This document shows, piece after piece, positions 1-7,993 of a stretch of DNA of 64,000 bases; positions within the stretch are counted from its first letter, which is position 1; each line of letters begins with the position of its first letter. The translations under genes and the position numbers were made by a program. The notes under the pieces were generated by a model. It worked only from the letters and a program-made list of their open reading frames with translations. It had not been told where the DNA came from and made no database searches. The DNA comes from Corallococcus silvisoli (GTDB lineage: Bacteria; Myxococcota; Myxococcia; Myxococcales; Myxococcaceae): positions 1-64,000 of the forward strand of contig NZ_JAAAPJ010000012.1 in NCBI RefSeq assembly GCF_009909145.1, in the 5' to 3' direction.

Positions 1-15
1 CTCGTAGCGCATCAT
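1..15 (-). CDS. 5' end of a gene that runs off the left edge
   Basis: Only the first codons are present. On the minus strand two tandem ATG codons (15-13 and 12-10) begin a reading frame that starts Met-Met-Arg-Tyr-Glu. An AGGAGG ribosome-binding site lies at 25-30, about nine bases upstream, which is the reason for calling a start here. The product cannot be identified. The gene is divergent from the secreted-protein gene at 430. Confidence 0.45.
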
Positions 16-429
16 CTCGCCTTGCCTCCTTGCGGAGACAACAACCGGCGCTCCCACATCCATCAGACACGGCCTAGGAGTGTCGTTCGAGCGTGTGACC
101 GAACCGCACGAACTTCACTGACGTTCGAAGCCAAGGTGTCCTGGAGTTCGTCCTCCAGGTGGCGCACCTGGGGCTGATGGCGAAGATGCGAGAGGATAGC
201 CGCCTGCCTCCTTCGCGCCTCCTGGCAATTCCGCTGTGAATGCCTGGGGCATCGCGGACTGCGATTGTTTGTGCGAGGCGGCGGGCGGCAGGCGGGACGC
301 CTGCCTTCACAGCCACTTGCACCGGTGCGCCCTGTTCCTGGCTTGACCCTGGACCTCGGGCCTTGCGTCAAGGCTGTGCGTCATCAGCTTCACGGTAATG
401 GGTGCTGCGGCCAGCAGCGGGTGGACATC
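16..429. other. Intergenic region with one GC-rich hairpin
   Basis: No credible protein gene lies between the two divergent starts. The only structure I see is a perfect 8-bp inverted repeat, GGCAGGCG (287-294) and CGCCTGCC (298-305), with a 3-nt loop. It is not followed by a T-run, so it is not a convincing intrinsic terminator. The region should hold two divergent promoters, but I see no clear -35/-10 or -24/-12 pair. Confidence 0.5.
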
Positions 430-828
430 ATGCGCACGACTCGAATCTTCCAGGGACTCATCCTGACGCTGGGGCTGCTCGCGGGCACGGCCCATGCGGG
501 CGAGGTCGACGATACGTCGCGGACGTACGTGAACACGGACGTCGACCGTAACCGCGACGTGAACGTCCAGCGCGACGTCGACGTCCACCGCGATGATCAC
601 CGCGACGTGGAGGTTCACCGCGACGTGGACGTCAACGTCGATCGCTACCACCACCCTGTCGCGCGGACCGCGGGGGCAATTGCCGTCGGCACGGAGGTGC
701 GCACGCTTCCTTCCGCGTGCACCACGGTCGTCAGACGCAACATCGCCTACCAGAACTGTGGAGGCATCTGGTACCAGCCGCGCCACACCGGCGGTGAGAT
801 GACGTACGTGGTGGTCAACCCGCCGTGA
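430..828 (+). CDS. Secreted protein with Arg-Asp-Val repeats
   Basis: A 132-residue protein. The ATG at 430 was chosen because it begins a clear signal peptide (MRTTRIF, a hydrophobic core, then cleavage near AHA-GE); the reading frame is open further upstream but without such a signal. The mature N-terminal half (roughly residues 30-75) is a low-complexity tract of Asp-Val, Arg-Asp-Val and His-Arg-Asp-Val units, strongly charged. The C-terminal half contains two cysteines and the ending QNCGGIWYQP...TYVVVNPP, which resembles a domain found in small exported proteins of proteobacteria (from memory, in the style of DUF6515). The function is unknown; an envelope or extracellular role is inferred from the signal peptide. 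Confidence 0.75.
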   Translation: MRTTRIFQGLILTLGLLAGTAHAGEVDDTSRTYVNTDVDRNRDVNVQRDVDVHRDDHRDVEVHRDVDVNVDRYHHPVARTAGAIAVGTEVRTLPSACTTVVRRNIAYQNCGGIWYQPRHTGGEMTYVVVNPP

Positions 829-1022
829 GCGGACCCGCTGCGATGACCCGACCCGAGAGGCAGGCTCCCCGCGCCGCCGGTAGACTGCCCTCCGAGCAGA
901 ACGGGGAGCGGCCTCCTCCGACGGCATGAGGCGGTCGATCCATCAAACATGCCGGCCACCTGGCTGCCATGCCGGGGGCCTAGCAGCCTCCGGAACCCCT
1001 CATGCCCGGGCCGGTCCGCGGG

Positions 1023-1823
1023 CTACGGCTGGCGGGCCTGCTCCTGCGAGGGCAGGGCCAGCGCGGTCGTGAACTCCCTGAGCTTCGCCTGCACCTTGCG
1101 CATGTTGTCCGGGCCCATGCGCAGCAAGTGCTTCTCCGCGGCGCCCAGTGCCTCCAGGTTCGGATCCGCGTAGGCATAGAGCGCACCCTTGGGCGTGAGC
1201 TCCACCGGGGCCTTCGGCACCGGGACGGCGGTGAGCCTTCCCAGGGCCTGCGCCAGCGCCTGATCCAGGCTGCGCCCTGGCGGGGCCAGCTCCGCGTGCG
1301 CCGCGTCCAGCAACGGCTTCAGCTCCTGGTACACCCGCTGGACGGCCTTCGTGTCCACTGAAGCCACGACCCGCGCCACGACGTCGTACCGGGCCATGCT
1401 CTCCGGCGCCATCACGGAGTGGCCCTTGCGGTTCACGACCTGGAAGGTGCCGGTGGGCGCCATGAACGACAGCGGCATTCGCGGGCTCTGACCTTCGGCG
1501 ATCAGGTTCGTCGCGGCGGCGAAGCGGCGTGCCAGGTCCTCCGACGACAGCCAGCGCAGGAAGTCCGCGTCACTGGAGAGCCCCTTCAACACATCCCGGA
1601 TGTGGGTGTCCGTGCCCGAGAGCTGCACGGCGGGCGGTGGGGGCGTGGTGGGCGGAGGCGGCTCCGCGTACTGGGGCGTGGGCTCCGGAGGCGGCTCCGG
1701 CGGCCGGAGGACGAAGAAGACCCCCGCTCCTCCCAGCAACGACACCAGGACGGCGATTCCCAGGGGCCAGCGGAGGGAGCGAGGGGAGGATGGCGGGACG
1801 GGAGCGTTGTCGGCGGGGCTCAT
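1023..1823 (-). CDS. DUF3014 family membrane-anchored protein
   Basis: 266 residues. The N-terminus has a short cytoplasmic tail, one membrane segment (residues about 19-40), then a proline-rich linker with PPEPPPEPTPQ-type repeats. The rest matches the DUF3014 pattern: an ELSS/DADFLRWLSSEDLARRFAAATNLIAEGQSPR segment followed by a conserved Phe-x-Val strand and a C-terminal helical region. Members of this family are uncharacterised proteins with a single N-terminal helix that probably face the periplasm. The gene lies 31 bp downstream of the Pal-like lipoprotein gene on the same strand, so the two are probably co-transcribed. No strong Shine-Dalgarno is visible before the ATG. Confidence 0.8.
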   Translation of the reverse strand: MSPADNAPVPPSSPRSLRWPLGIAVLVSLLGGAGVFFVLRPPEPPPEPTPQYAEPPPPTTPPPPAVQLSGTDTHIRDVLKGLSSDADFLRWLSSEDLARRFAAATNLIAEGQSPRMPLSFMAPTGTFQVVNRKGHSVMAPESMARYDVVARVVASVDTKAVQRVYQELKPLLDAAHAELAPPGRSLDQALAQALGRLTAVPVPKAPVELTPKGALYAYADPNLEALGAAEKHLLRMGPDNMRKVQAKLREFTTALALPSQEQARQP

Positions 1824-1854
1824 GGGAACCGGGGATGGGGCGGAGGAAGGAGGG

Positions 1855-2379
1855 CTACAGGTCGCCCGCGTGGGCCTGTTCGGCCAGGCGGAAGGAGAAC
1901 TCGGCGCGGCGGTTCTTCGCCGGGGCGTTCACGTCCGCCGGCCGCTCCTCGCCATAGGAGACGACGGAGATGCGCTCGGGCTCGACACCCAGGCGCACCA
2001 GGTACGCGCGCACGCTGGCGGCCCGGCGCTGTCCCAGCGCGATGTTGTATTCCGTCGTCCCCAGCTCACACGTGTGGCCCGCCACCGTCACCTTCGCGAG
2101 CGAGCGCTGGCGCAGTGCCTTCGCCAGCCGCTCCAGCTCGTCGCTGGCTTCAGGCGGAAGCGTCGACGAGTCGAGCGTGAAGTAGATGGGCGTCGCCCGG
2201 AGCGCCGCGAGCGCCTGCTCCGTGTCGTCGGGCGCGGGCTTCGCGGCGTCACCGCGATCCGCGACCGGCGCTGGGGGCGTCCGCGTCGCCGCATCGGAGG
2301 TCGTGGGATTGGCGGCGCGTCTCGAGCAGCCCGTGAGTCCGACAGCCGCCAGCAGCAGGATGAGGAGGGTTCGGTTCAT
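1855..2379 (-). CDS. Pal/OmpA-family peptidoglycan-associated lipoprotein
   Basis: 174 residues from the internal ATG at 2379. This start is preferred over longer in-frame ones because it begins a lipoprotein signal (MNRTLLILLLAAVGLTGC) whose lipobox Leu-Thr-Gly-Cys puts the lipidated cysteine at residue 18. Residues about 70-165 form an OmpA-like peptidoglycan-binding domain, with IYFTLDSSTLPPEASDEL at its start, VTVAGHTCELGTTEYNIALG in the middle and the NRRAEF ending typical of the family. The protein should sit on the inner face of the outer membrane and bind diaminopimelate in peptidoglycan. It is not next to tolQRAB, so it is probably an accessory Pal paralogue. It follows RR1 by 88 bp. 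Confidence 0.87.
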   Translation of the reverse strand: MNRTLLILLLAAVGLTGCSRRAANPTTSDAATRTPPAPVADRGDAAKPAPDDTEQALAALRATPIYFTLDSSTLPPEASDELERLAKALRQRSLAKVTVAGHTCELGTTEYNIALGQRRAASVRAYLVRLGVEPERISVVSYGEERPADVNAPAKNRRAEFSFRLAEQAHAGDL

Positions 2380-2467
2380 GCCCTCGCACATGAGCAAGGG
2401 CCGTGCCGCGAACTCCTCGTCTGGCGTCGTGGGCGGTGCGGCGCCCTGACTGGCAAAGCGCGCTGTT

Positions 2468-3841
2468 CTAACGTTGCGAAATGCCGCTGTCGGTGCGCTC
2501 CCGACGGTGGATGGTGGAGACATCAATCCCCAGCAGCTCCGCCGCCCGTGTCTTGTTGCCTCCACAGCGTGCGACCACCCAGGCGATGTATTCACCTTCA
2601 AGCTGCCGCAGCGGGACCACCTGCCCATGGGCCGCGGCCAACGGGTGGAGCTCCGGTGCGCCCTCGGATGTGTTCAGCCGCAACATTCCCAGGTCCACGG
2701 TGGGCTGCGCGCCCAGGACCACCAACCGCTCCATCAGGTTTTCCAGCTCACGCACGTTTCCGGGCCACGGCATGCGCGTGAGCGCGGACACCACCTCCGG
2801 GGCCAGGGTGGTGACGGGGGAGCGCGGGTTGCGGATGCGCGCCTGGGCCACGAAGTGCTCCGCGAGCTTCGGGATGTCCTCCGTGCGCTCGCGCAGCGGC
2901 GGAATGCGCAGGGAGACCACATTGAGCCGGTAGAAGAGGTCCGCCCGGAAGCGCCCCTCCTTCACCCGCGCCTCCAGGTCCTGATGCGTGGCGGCGACGA
3001 TGCGCACGTCCACCCGGCGTGAGCCGTCCGCCCCCACGGCGCGCACCTCTCCGTCCTGGAGGACGCGCAGGAGCTTCGCCTGGAGCTCCGGCGGCATGTC
3101 TCCAATCTCATCCAGGAAGAGCGTGCCTCCGTCGGCCTCCACGAAGAGGCCCCGGCGCGTGGTGGTGGCGCCGCTGAAGGCGCCCTTGAGGTGGCCGAAC
3201 AGCTCGCTCTCCAGCAGGGCGTGGGGCAGGGCGGTGCAGTTGACCGCCACGAAGGGCTCCTCGCTCCGCGCCCCTTCCGAGTGCAGCGCCCGGGCCACCA
3301 GCTCCTTGCCGCTGCCGCTCTCGCCCCGGAGCAGCACGGGCGCTTCGGAGCAGGCCACGCGCTCGATGAGATCGTAGAGCGTGCGCATGGGCACGCTGTG
3401 GCCCAGCAGCGACCCCAAGCCGCTGCGCTGGGCCACCTGGCGCTTGAGGTCCCGGTGCTCGGCGCGCAGGCGCCGGGCGTCCAGCGCCCGCCCGACGTGG
3501 AGCAGCACCTCATCCAGGCGGAAGGGCTTGGTGAGGTAGTGGTAGGCGCCGCGCTTCATGGCCTCCACCGCGCTCTCCACCGCGCCGAAGGCGGTCATCA
3601 GCAGCACCGGCAGCTCCGGGTCGTGCTTCCTCGCCGCCGCGAGCACGTCCAGCCCGTCCACGTCCTCCATGCGCAAGTCACACAGCACGACGTCGTACAG
3701 GCGCGAGCGCAGCTGCGCGATGGCGTCCGCGCCGCTGGTCGAAAGGTCCACGCGGTAGCCCGCGTCCGTGAGCGGATCTCTCAACATCTGTCCCATCTCC
3801 TCGTGGTCATCCACCACGAGGATGTGCGCGCTAGACGGCAT
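2468..3841 (-). CDS. NtrC-family sigma-54 response regulator (RR1)
   Basis: 457 residues. A receiver domain (residues about 5-120; phosphoacceptor Asp55 in LCDLRM, switch Thr, Lys in LTKPF) is followed by a sigma-54 AAA+ domain (about 145-380) with Walker A GESGSGKE, Walker B GTLFLDEIGDM and an R-finger region, then a Fis-type helix-turn-helix (KTRAAELLGIDVSTIHRR). The sigma-54 contact loop reads GAFSGA rather than the usual GAFTGA (Ser223). The ATG at 3841 follows GGAGG and overlaps the last 11 bp of the HK1 gene, so the pair is translationally coupled. It is a close paralogue of RR2 at 49906. Promoters controlled by it should be sigma-54 dependent; HK1 itself has such an upstream element. 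Confidence 0.93.
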   Translation of the reverse strand: MPSSAHILVVDDHEEMGQMLRDPLTDAGYRVDLSTSGADAIAQLRSRLYDVVLCDLRMEDVDGLDVLAAARKHDPELPVLLMTAFGAVESAVEAMKRGAYHYLTKPFRLDEVLLHVGRALDARRLRAEHRDLKRQVAQRSGLGSLLGHSVPMRTLYDLIERVACSEAPVLLRGESGSGKELVARALHSEGARSEEPFVAVNCTALPHALLESELFGHLKGAFSGATTTRRGLFVEADGGTLFLDEIGDMPPELQAKLLRVLQDGEVRAVGADGSRRVDVRIVAATHQDLEARVKEGRFRADLFYRLNVVSLRIPPLRERTEDIPKLAEHFVAQARIRNPRSPVTTLAPEVVSALTRMPWPGNVRELENLMERLVVLGAQPTVDLGMLRLNTSEGAPELHPLAAAHGQVVPLRQLEGEYIAWVVARCGGNKTRAAELLGIDVSTIHRRERTDSGISQR

Positions 3842-5954
3842 GTCGCTCCTCCCAATTGGGGGCGGCGGCCACCGGCCACCGCAGCGTGACGACGGTGCCT
3901 CGCCCGGGCTCGCTGTCGACCCCGATCTGACCACCGTGATTGCGGACGATCTGCGCCACCACGCTCAGGCCCAGGCCCGTGCCCTGGCCCCGCTTCTTGG
4001 TGGTGAAGAACGGGTCGAAGACCTGGTGCAGGTGCTCCGGCGCGATTCCCCGGCCATCGTCCTGGATGCGGATCTCCACCATCTCCAGCGTCGGGGTGTC
4101 TCCCCCCGCGAAGGCGGTCGCGCTCACCTTCACGCGGCCTCCTTCGCTGCACGCGTCGCAGGCGTTGAGCGCGAGGTTGAGCAGCACCTGCTGCAGCTGA
4201 TCCGCGTCCGCCGAGAGGCAGGGCAGGCGCTCCGGCACGTCGAGCTCGAAGTGCACGTGCCGGCGCTCGGCCTCCATGTCGAGCAGCTCCTGGAGGCCGC
4301 GAACCACGGGCGCCAGCGGGACCGCCGCGGCCCGGGCCGGCTGGAGGCGCGAGAGGTCCAGCAGCTGACGGATGATGCGGCTCACCCGGTCGATCTGCGT
4401 GACGATGGCGTTGAGGCCCCGGCCCTGGGGATGCTCCGTGCCGCCCACCTTCTGGAGCATGTATTCCGCGTGGCCCCGGATGATCCCCAGCGGCGTGCCG
4501 ATCTCGTGGGCCACGCCCGCGGCGAGCACGCCCACCGTGGCCAGCTTCTCCGCGCGGAGCAGCTGATCCTCCAGCATGCGCACGTTGCTCAGGTCCTCCA
4601 GCACCAGCAGCGTGCTCACCTCGCCATCGCCGTGCTCCAGCGGCACGGCGTGGACGTTGTACTGGTCCTTCTCGTTGAAGAGGCTGAGCGGTTCGCCGTG
4701 CAGGCTGCGCACGACCCCCACGGCGCGCGCGGAGGTCACCAGCGCGGCCAGCCGCTGCACCGCCGCGGTGGGGGCGCTGGGGAAGGCCTCGGTGAGCGTG
4801 CTGCCCACCGCGCTGGGCGGCAGCCGCGCACGCAGCGCCTGGTTCACGCCGCTGATGCGGCCCTCGTGGCTCAGGGCGAGGATGCCGGTGGGGATGTGGT
4901 CCAGGATCTTCTGCGTCTTCTCATGCAGGTGCGCGAAGCGCGCGGCGTGGCGGCGGCTCTCGTGCAGCGCCACGGCCCGGCGGTTGGCGAGCACCACGTA
5001 GGTTCCGAACGCGGTGAGGAACACCGCGATGAGGAGCGCCGCCAAGGACAGCCGCAGCACCAGGGTGCGCTCGTGGGAGCGCAGCGCGCTGGTGGAGGAC
5101 AGCGTCGCCACGGACCATGACGCCTCGTCGCGCATGCGCAGCGGCCGGAAGCTGGCCACCGCGTCCGCGGACCCCAGGCCGAGCCGCTGCGCCTCCGCTT
5201 CGGGGATCCGCAGCGTCCCCGAGGCCCCCGCGCGCATGTGCTCCTCCAGCGCGCGCAGGCCCGGCACGAGCGTCCCCTCGGGCTCCGACAGACGCCGGTG
5301 CCATGCCACCAGGCCCGGGTCGCTCATGGGCGCGGGCATGCCGTGGGCGCCGAGCAGCAACAGGCGGGTGTTCTCGTCCACCGTCACCATGCGCAGCGGC
5401 GCGAACAGGGGTTCGGTGTCCACGAGGATGGCGACGGTTCCTCGACCCTCCGGCGCCTCGGAGTCGATGCGGGTGGCGAAGACCCGCATCCATCCGGAGG
5501 TGGCGCCCTCGATGGGATACGAGGGGATGACGTAGCCCGGGGGGGACTCCAGCGCCTGGCGCGCGGTGTCCGCCAGGGCCGGGGGATGGACGGCCTCCTT
5601 CGACAGGTGGCGCGACTTGTGGTCCACCAGGAACAGGCGCTCGGCGCCGTCCGGGCCATGCACGGCGATGGCCCGGTACTGGCCCACGGACTCCAGCAGG
5701 GCGCGCAGCTCGTTGTGGTGGTCCCCGGTGGAGCCCGGCTGGGCGAGCAGCTCGCTCGCGAAGCGCAGGTTGTCTCCCAGGTCCTCGAGCGACCGGGCCA
5801 CGCCGCTGGCCGCCTCGTCGAGCTGCGCCTGCCGGTCCCGGCCGAACTGCTCCACCAGCGCCTGCCGGTCCCGCTGGATGAACCACACGGCTCCGCCCGC
5901 CACGCTGGCCAGGGCGATGAGCAGCAGGAGGAGGGGGGCGAGGAGGCGGCGCAT
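3831..5954 (-). CDS. Membrane sensor histidine kinase (HK1), partner of RR1
   Basis: 707 residues from the ATG at 5954, chosen because it begins the first membrane segment (MRRLLAPLLLLLIALAS). A periplasmic sensing region (about 30-310) lies between two membrane helices and begins with a coiled segment VEQFGRDRQAQLDEA. A PAS-like segment (KILDHIPTGILALSHEGRIS) follows. The kinase core has H-box AAGVAHEIGTPLG, an N-box LNLALNACDAC, G1 DDGRGI and G2 GQGTGLGLSVV. It should phosphorylate RR1, which overlaps its 3' end. The whole protein, including the sensor domain, resembles HK2 at 47796, so they probably sense related signals. The ligand is unknown. A sigma-54-type promoter lies 20 bp upstream. 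Confidence 0.92.
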   Translation of the reverse strand: MRRLLAPLLLLLIALASVAGGAVWFIQRDRQALVEQFGRDRQAQLDEAASGVARSLEDLGDNLRFASELLAQPGSTGDHHNELRALLESVGQYRAIAVHGPDGAERLFLVDHKSRHLSKEAVHPPALADTARQALESPPGYVIPSYPIEGATSGWMRVFATRIDSEAPEGRGTVAILVDTEPLFAPLRMVTVDENTRLLLLGAHGMPAPMSDPGLVAWHRRLSEPEGTLVPGLRALEEHMRAGASGTLRIPEAEAQRLGLGSADAVASFRPLRMRDEASWSVATLSSTSALRSHERTLVLRLSLAALLIAVFLTAFGTYVVLANRRAVALHESRRHAARFAHLHEKTQKILDHIPTGILALSHEGRISGVNQALRARLPPSAVGSTLTEAFPSAPTAAVQRLAALVTSARAVGVVRSLHGEPLSLFNEKDQYNVHAVPLEHGDGEVSTLLVLEDLSNVRMLEDQLLRAEKLATVGVLAAGVAHEIGTPLGIIRGHAEYMLQKVGGTEHPQGRGLNAIVTQIDRVSRIIRQLLDLSRLQPARAAAVPLAPVVRGLQELLDMEAERRHVHFELDVPERLPCLSADADQLQQVLLNLALNACDACSEGGRVKVSATAFAGGDTPTLEMVEIRIQDDGRGIAPEHLHQVFDPFFTTKKRGQGTGLGLSVVAQIVRNHGGQIGVDSEPGRGTVVTLRWPVAAAPNWEERHAV

Positions 5955-5973
5955 GGGGCAGGAGTCCCCACAA

Positions 5974-5989
5974 CGCAAGGCCCGGGCCA
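5974..5989 (-). promoter_or_regulatory. Candidate sigma-54 (-24/-12) promoter of HK1-RR1
   Basis: Read on the minus strand the site is TGGCCCGGGCCTTGCG. This matches the TGGCAC-N5-TTGC consensus except A to C in the -24 box, with correct spacing between GG and GC. Transcription would begin near 5963, nine bases before the HK1 ATG. Because RR1 is a sigma-54 activator, autoregulation is a natural inference. GC-rich sequence makes chance matches possible. Confidence 0.45.
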
Positions 5990-6003
5990 GCCGTTCCCCC
6001 AGG

Positions 6004-6065
6004 GGCAAAGTGCCTCTGTCGCCAGGGGACCGCCGCAAATCACCACACCGGGCTGGCACTTTGCC
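6004..6065. promoter_or_regulatory. Paired palindromes between HK1 and the peroxidase gene
   Basis: GGCAAAGTGCC (6004-6014) and its exact reverse complement GGCACTTTGCC (6055-6065) face each other across 40 bp in the divergent intergenic region. Each copy is itself a GGCA-N3-TGCC dyad. This is the geometry of a dimeric regulator binding two operators. The regulator is unknown. Confidence 0.35.
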
Positions 6066-6141
6066 GGGCCCCGCTCGCGAAGGCCCGCCCCCCGGGCTTG
6101 CGCTAGAGTGGCCGCCCCCTGATCAGGAACCGAGCCGGAAC

Positions 6142-6693
6142 ATGAGCCAGCCCCTCCATGACATCCCCCTGAAGTCCATTGACGGCGCGCCCCGGACCCT
6201 TGGCCAGTACAAGGGCAAGGTGCTGCTGGTGGTGAACGTGGCCTCCAAGTGTGGCCTCACCCCCCAGTACGAGGGCCTGCAGAAGCTCTACGCGAGCAAG
6301 CAGGGCCAGGGCCTGGAGGTGCTGGGCTTCCCGGCGAATGACTTCCTGGGCCAGGAGCCGGGCTCCGAGGCGGAGATCCAGCAGTTCTGCACCACGAGCT
6401 ATGACGTGACCTTTCCGCTGTTCTCGAAGGTCTCCGTCGTCGGCAAGGACAAGCACCCGCTGTACCACGCGCTGACGGACGCCATCCCCGACGCCACGGG
6501 CGAGGGCCCGATGCGCGCGCGCCTCAAGGGCTACGGCATCGAAGCCAACCCGAGACCGGAGGTGCAGTGGAACTTCGAGAAGTTCCTTATCGGACGCGAT
6601 GGCCGGGTCGCGGCCCGCTTCGCCCCGGACGTGGCGGCGGACGACCCGCGGCTGCTCCAGGCCATCGAAGGCGAGCTGGCGAAGCCGGCCTGA
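6142..6693 (+). CDS. Glutathione peroxidase-type thiol peroxidase
   Basis: 183 residues. The protein belongs to the GPx branch of the thioredoxin fold, which reduces hydrogen peroxide and lipid hydroperoxides, in bacteria usually with thioredoxin as donor. The peroxidatic residue is a cysteine in NVASKCGLT (codon TGT, so not selenocysteine). The second motif reads FPANDFLGQEPG, where the active-site Gln of the classic NQF motif is Asp. The Trp is present in WNFEKFLIGRDG. The ATG at 6142 starts the conserved region directly. There is no signal peptide, so it is cytoplasmic. It diverges from the HK1-RR1 operon. Confidence 0.9.
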   Translation: MSQPLHDIPLKSIDGAPRTLGQYKGKVLLVVNVASKCGLTPQYEGLQKLYASKQGQGLEVLGFPANDFLGQEPGSEAEIQQFCTTSYDVTFPLFSKVSVVGKDKHPLYHALTDAIPDATGEGPMRARLKGYGIEANPRPEVQWNFEKFLIGRDGRVAARFAPDVAADDPRLLQAIEGELAKPA

Positions 6694-6750
6694 CGTCAGG
6701 ACCCTGGCGGGGGCTCGGGCGCTGCCCGTGCCCCATCGCCGGGCCCCGGG

Positions 6751-7458
6751 TCAGTGTCCCTGGGGAGGTGGGGCCGGGGGGCGGCCGCAGGCGCGATTGG
6801 CCGGGACCGCGACGTCGATGCGCTGGGGCTTGGGCAGGTGAAGGGTCTCCATGGTGTGGATGAACTCCTCGAGGCTCTGGCCCGCGAGCCGTGGGTTGTA
6901 GCGCTTCTCCTCGGCGATGCTCGTCACCGTGTGGCCGTGGTAGTCGTGCGCGGGGTAGACGAGCGTTTCGTCGGGCAGCGAGAAGAGGACGCGGGTGATG
7001 GAGTCGTGGAGCTGGCTCGCGCTCCCGTTCTGGAAGTCGGTGCGGCCGTTGCCGCGCACCAGCAGGGCATCCCCGGTGAAGACGCGGTCCTCCAGCAGGT
7101 AGCTGACGCTGTCGTCGGTGTGGCCCGGCGTGGCGAGCACCCGGAAGAAGATGCTCGGGCCCACGCGCACCTCGTCCCCGTGATGGAGCTGGAGGTCCGC
7201 GCAGGCGGCCCCTCCGGCCCCGCTGGCCACCGTGCACCGCGTGCGCTCCCGCAGCAGGCCCGACGCGGTGACGTGGTCGGCGTGCACGTGGGTGTCGAAG
7301 ACGTAGGTGAGCTTGAGGCCCAGCTCGCCCACCAGCTTCAGGTCCCGGTCGACCTGTTCCCGGACGGGGTCGATGAGGACGGCCTGCCCGGTGGAAGCGT
7401 CGCCGATGAGGTAGGTGTAGGTTGACGACTCGGAATCAAAAAGCTGTCGGAAGATCAT
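6751..7458 (-). CDS. ETHE1-like persulfide dioxygenase (metallo-beta-lactamase fold)
   Basis: 235 residues from the ATG at 7458, preceded by AGGAGG and matching the family N-terminus MIFRQLFDSESSTYTY. Members oxidise glutathione persulfide to sulfite and thiol in sulfide detoxification. The mononuclear iron ligands are visible: THVHADH, the His of ATPGHTDDS, the Asp of FTGDALLVRGNGRTDF, and the His of YPAHDYHG. The gene is convergent with the peroxidase gene and divergent from two sulfur-transport half-permease genes (100 bp), a common gene neighbourhood for this enzyme. Persulfide dioxygenase is preferred to glyoxalase II because of the GRTDFQ motif and overall length. Confidence 0.88.
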   Translation of the reverse strand: MIFRQLFDSESSTYTYLIGDASTGQAVLIDPVREQVDRDLKLVGELGLKLTYVFDTHVHADHVTASGLLRERTRCTVASGAGGAACADLQLHHGDEVRVGPSIFFRVLATPGHTDDSVSYLLEDRVFTGDALLVRGNGRTDFQNGSASQLHDSITRVLFSLPDETLVYPAHDYHGHTVTSIAEEKRYNPRLAGQSLEEFIHTMETLHLPKPQRIDVAVPANRACGRPPAPPPQGH

Positions 7459-7557
7459 CTCGAAACCTCCTGTCGGTGAGAGCCAGGGGATGGGGAAGGG
7501 GATTCCGCGGCGCATTTCGTGCGAATCCCTGGACTGGAAAGCAGGCTCCAAGTGCAC

Positions 7558-7983
7558 ATGGACTCCTCCTTCGCGCTTCCGCTGCTGGGCGGGGCGCTCA
7601 TCGGCCTGAGTGCCTCCTTGCTGCTGCTCGCCCACGGACGGGTGGCGGGCATCAGCGGGGTGGTGGCCTCGCTCCTGGCTCCTGTCAAAGGTGACATCTC
7701 CTGGCGCGCGCAGTTCCTGGGCGGCCTGCTGGCAGGCGGCCTGCTGCTGGCATGGTCGCGCCCGGGGACGTTCGCCCTTCCGGAGCCGCTGGACGGGGGC
7801 CGAGTGCTCCTGCTCGCCTTGGCCGGGCTGTTGGTGGGCTTGGGTTCACGGCTGGGCAGTGGATGCACCAGCGGGCACGGCGTCTGCGGCCTCAGCCGGG
7901 GCTCGCCTCGTTCGCTCGTGGCCACGCTCACCTTCATGGCCACCGGCATCCTCACCGTCTTCCTCAGCCGTCATGTCTTCTGA
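7558..7983 (+). CDS. YeeE/YedE family sulfur-compound permease, first half
   Basis: 141 residues, almost entirely hydrophobic, with about four membrane helices. It carries the family signature GSRLGSGCTSGHGVCGLSR, in which a membrane-embedded cysteine is thought to relay the sulfur compound (thiosulfate or persulfide carriers). The start at 7558 is set by similarity to the family N-terminus; the ribosome-binding site is weak and an in-frame ATG exists at 7519. The second half-permease follows immediately. Paired half-size proteins of this kind (PmpA/PmpB type) are usually next to persulfide dioxygenase or rhodanese genes, as here. Confidence 0.85.
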   Translation: MDSSFALPLLGGALIGLSASLLLLAHGRVAGISGVVASLLAPVKGDISWRAQFLGGLLAGGLLLAWSRPGTFALPEPLDGGRVLLLALAGLLVGLGSRLGSGCTSGHGVCGLSRGSPRSLVATLTFMATGILTVFLSRHVF

Positions 7984-7993
7984 GGCGCACCCC

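Noticed and set aside
540..660. Repeated CGCGACGTGGACGTC-like words resembling a repeat array
   Set aside because: They are the coding sequence of the Arg-Asp-Val repeat protein, have no unique spacers and no cas genes nearby, so not CRISPR.
6142..6693. Selenocysteine glutathione peroxidase
   Set aside because: The active-site codon in NVASKCGLT is TGT (Cys), and no in-frame TGA or SECIS-like element is needed.
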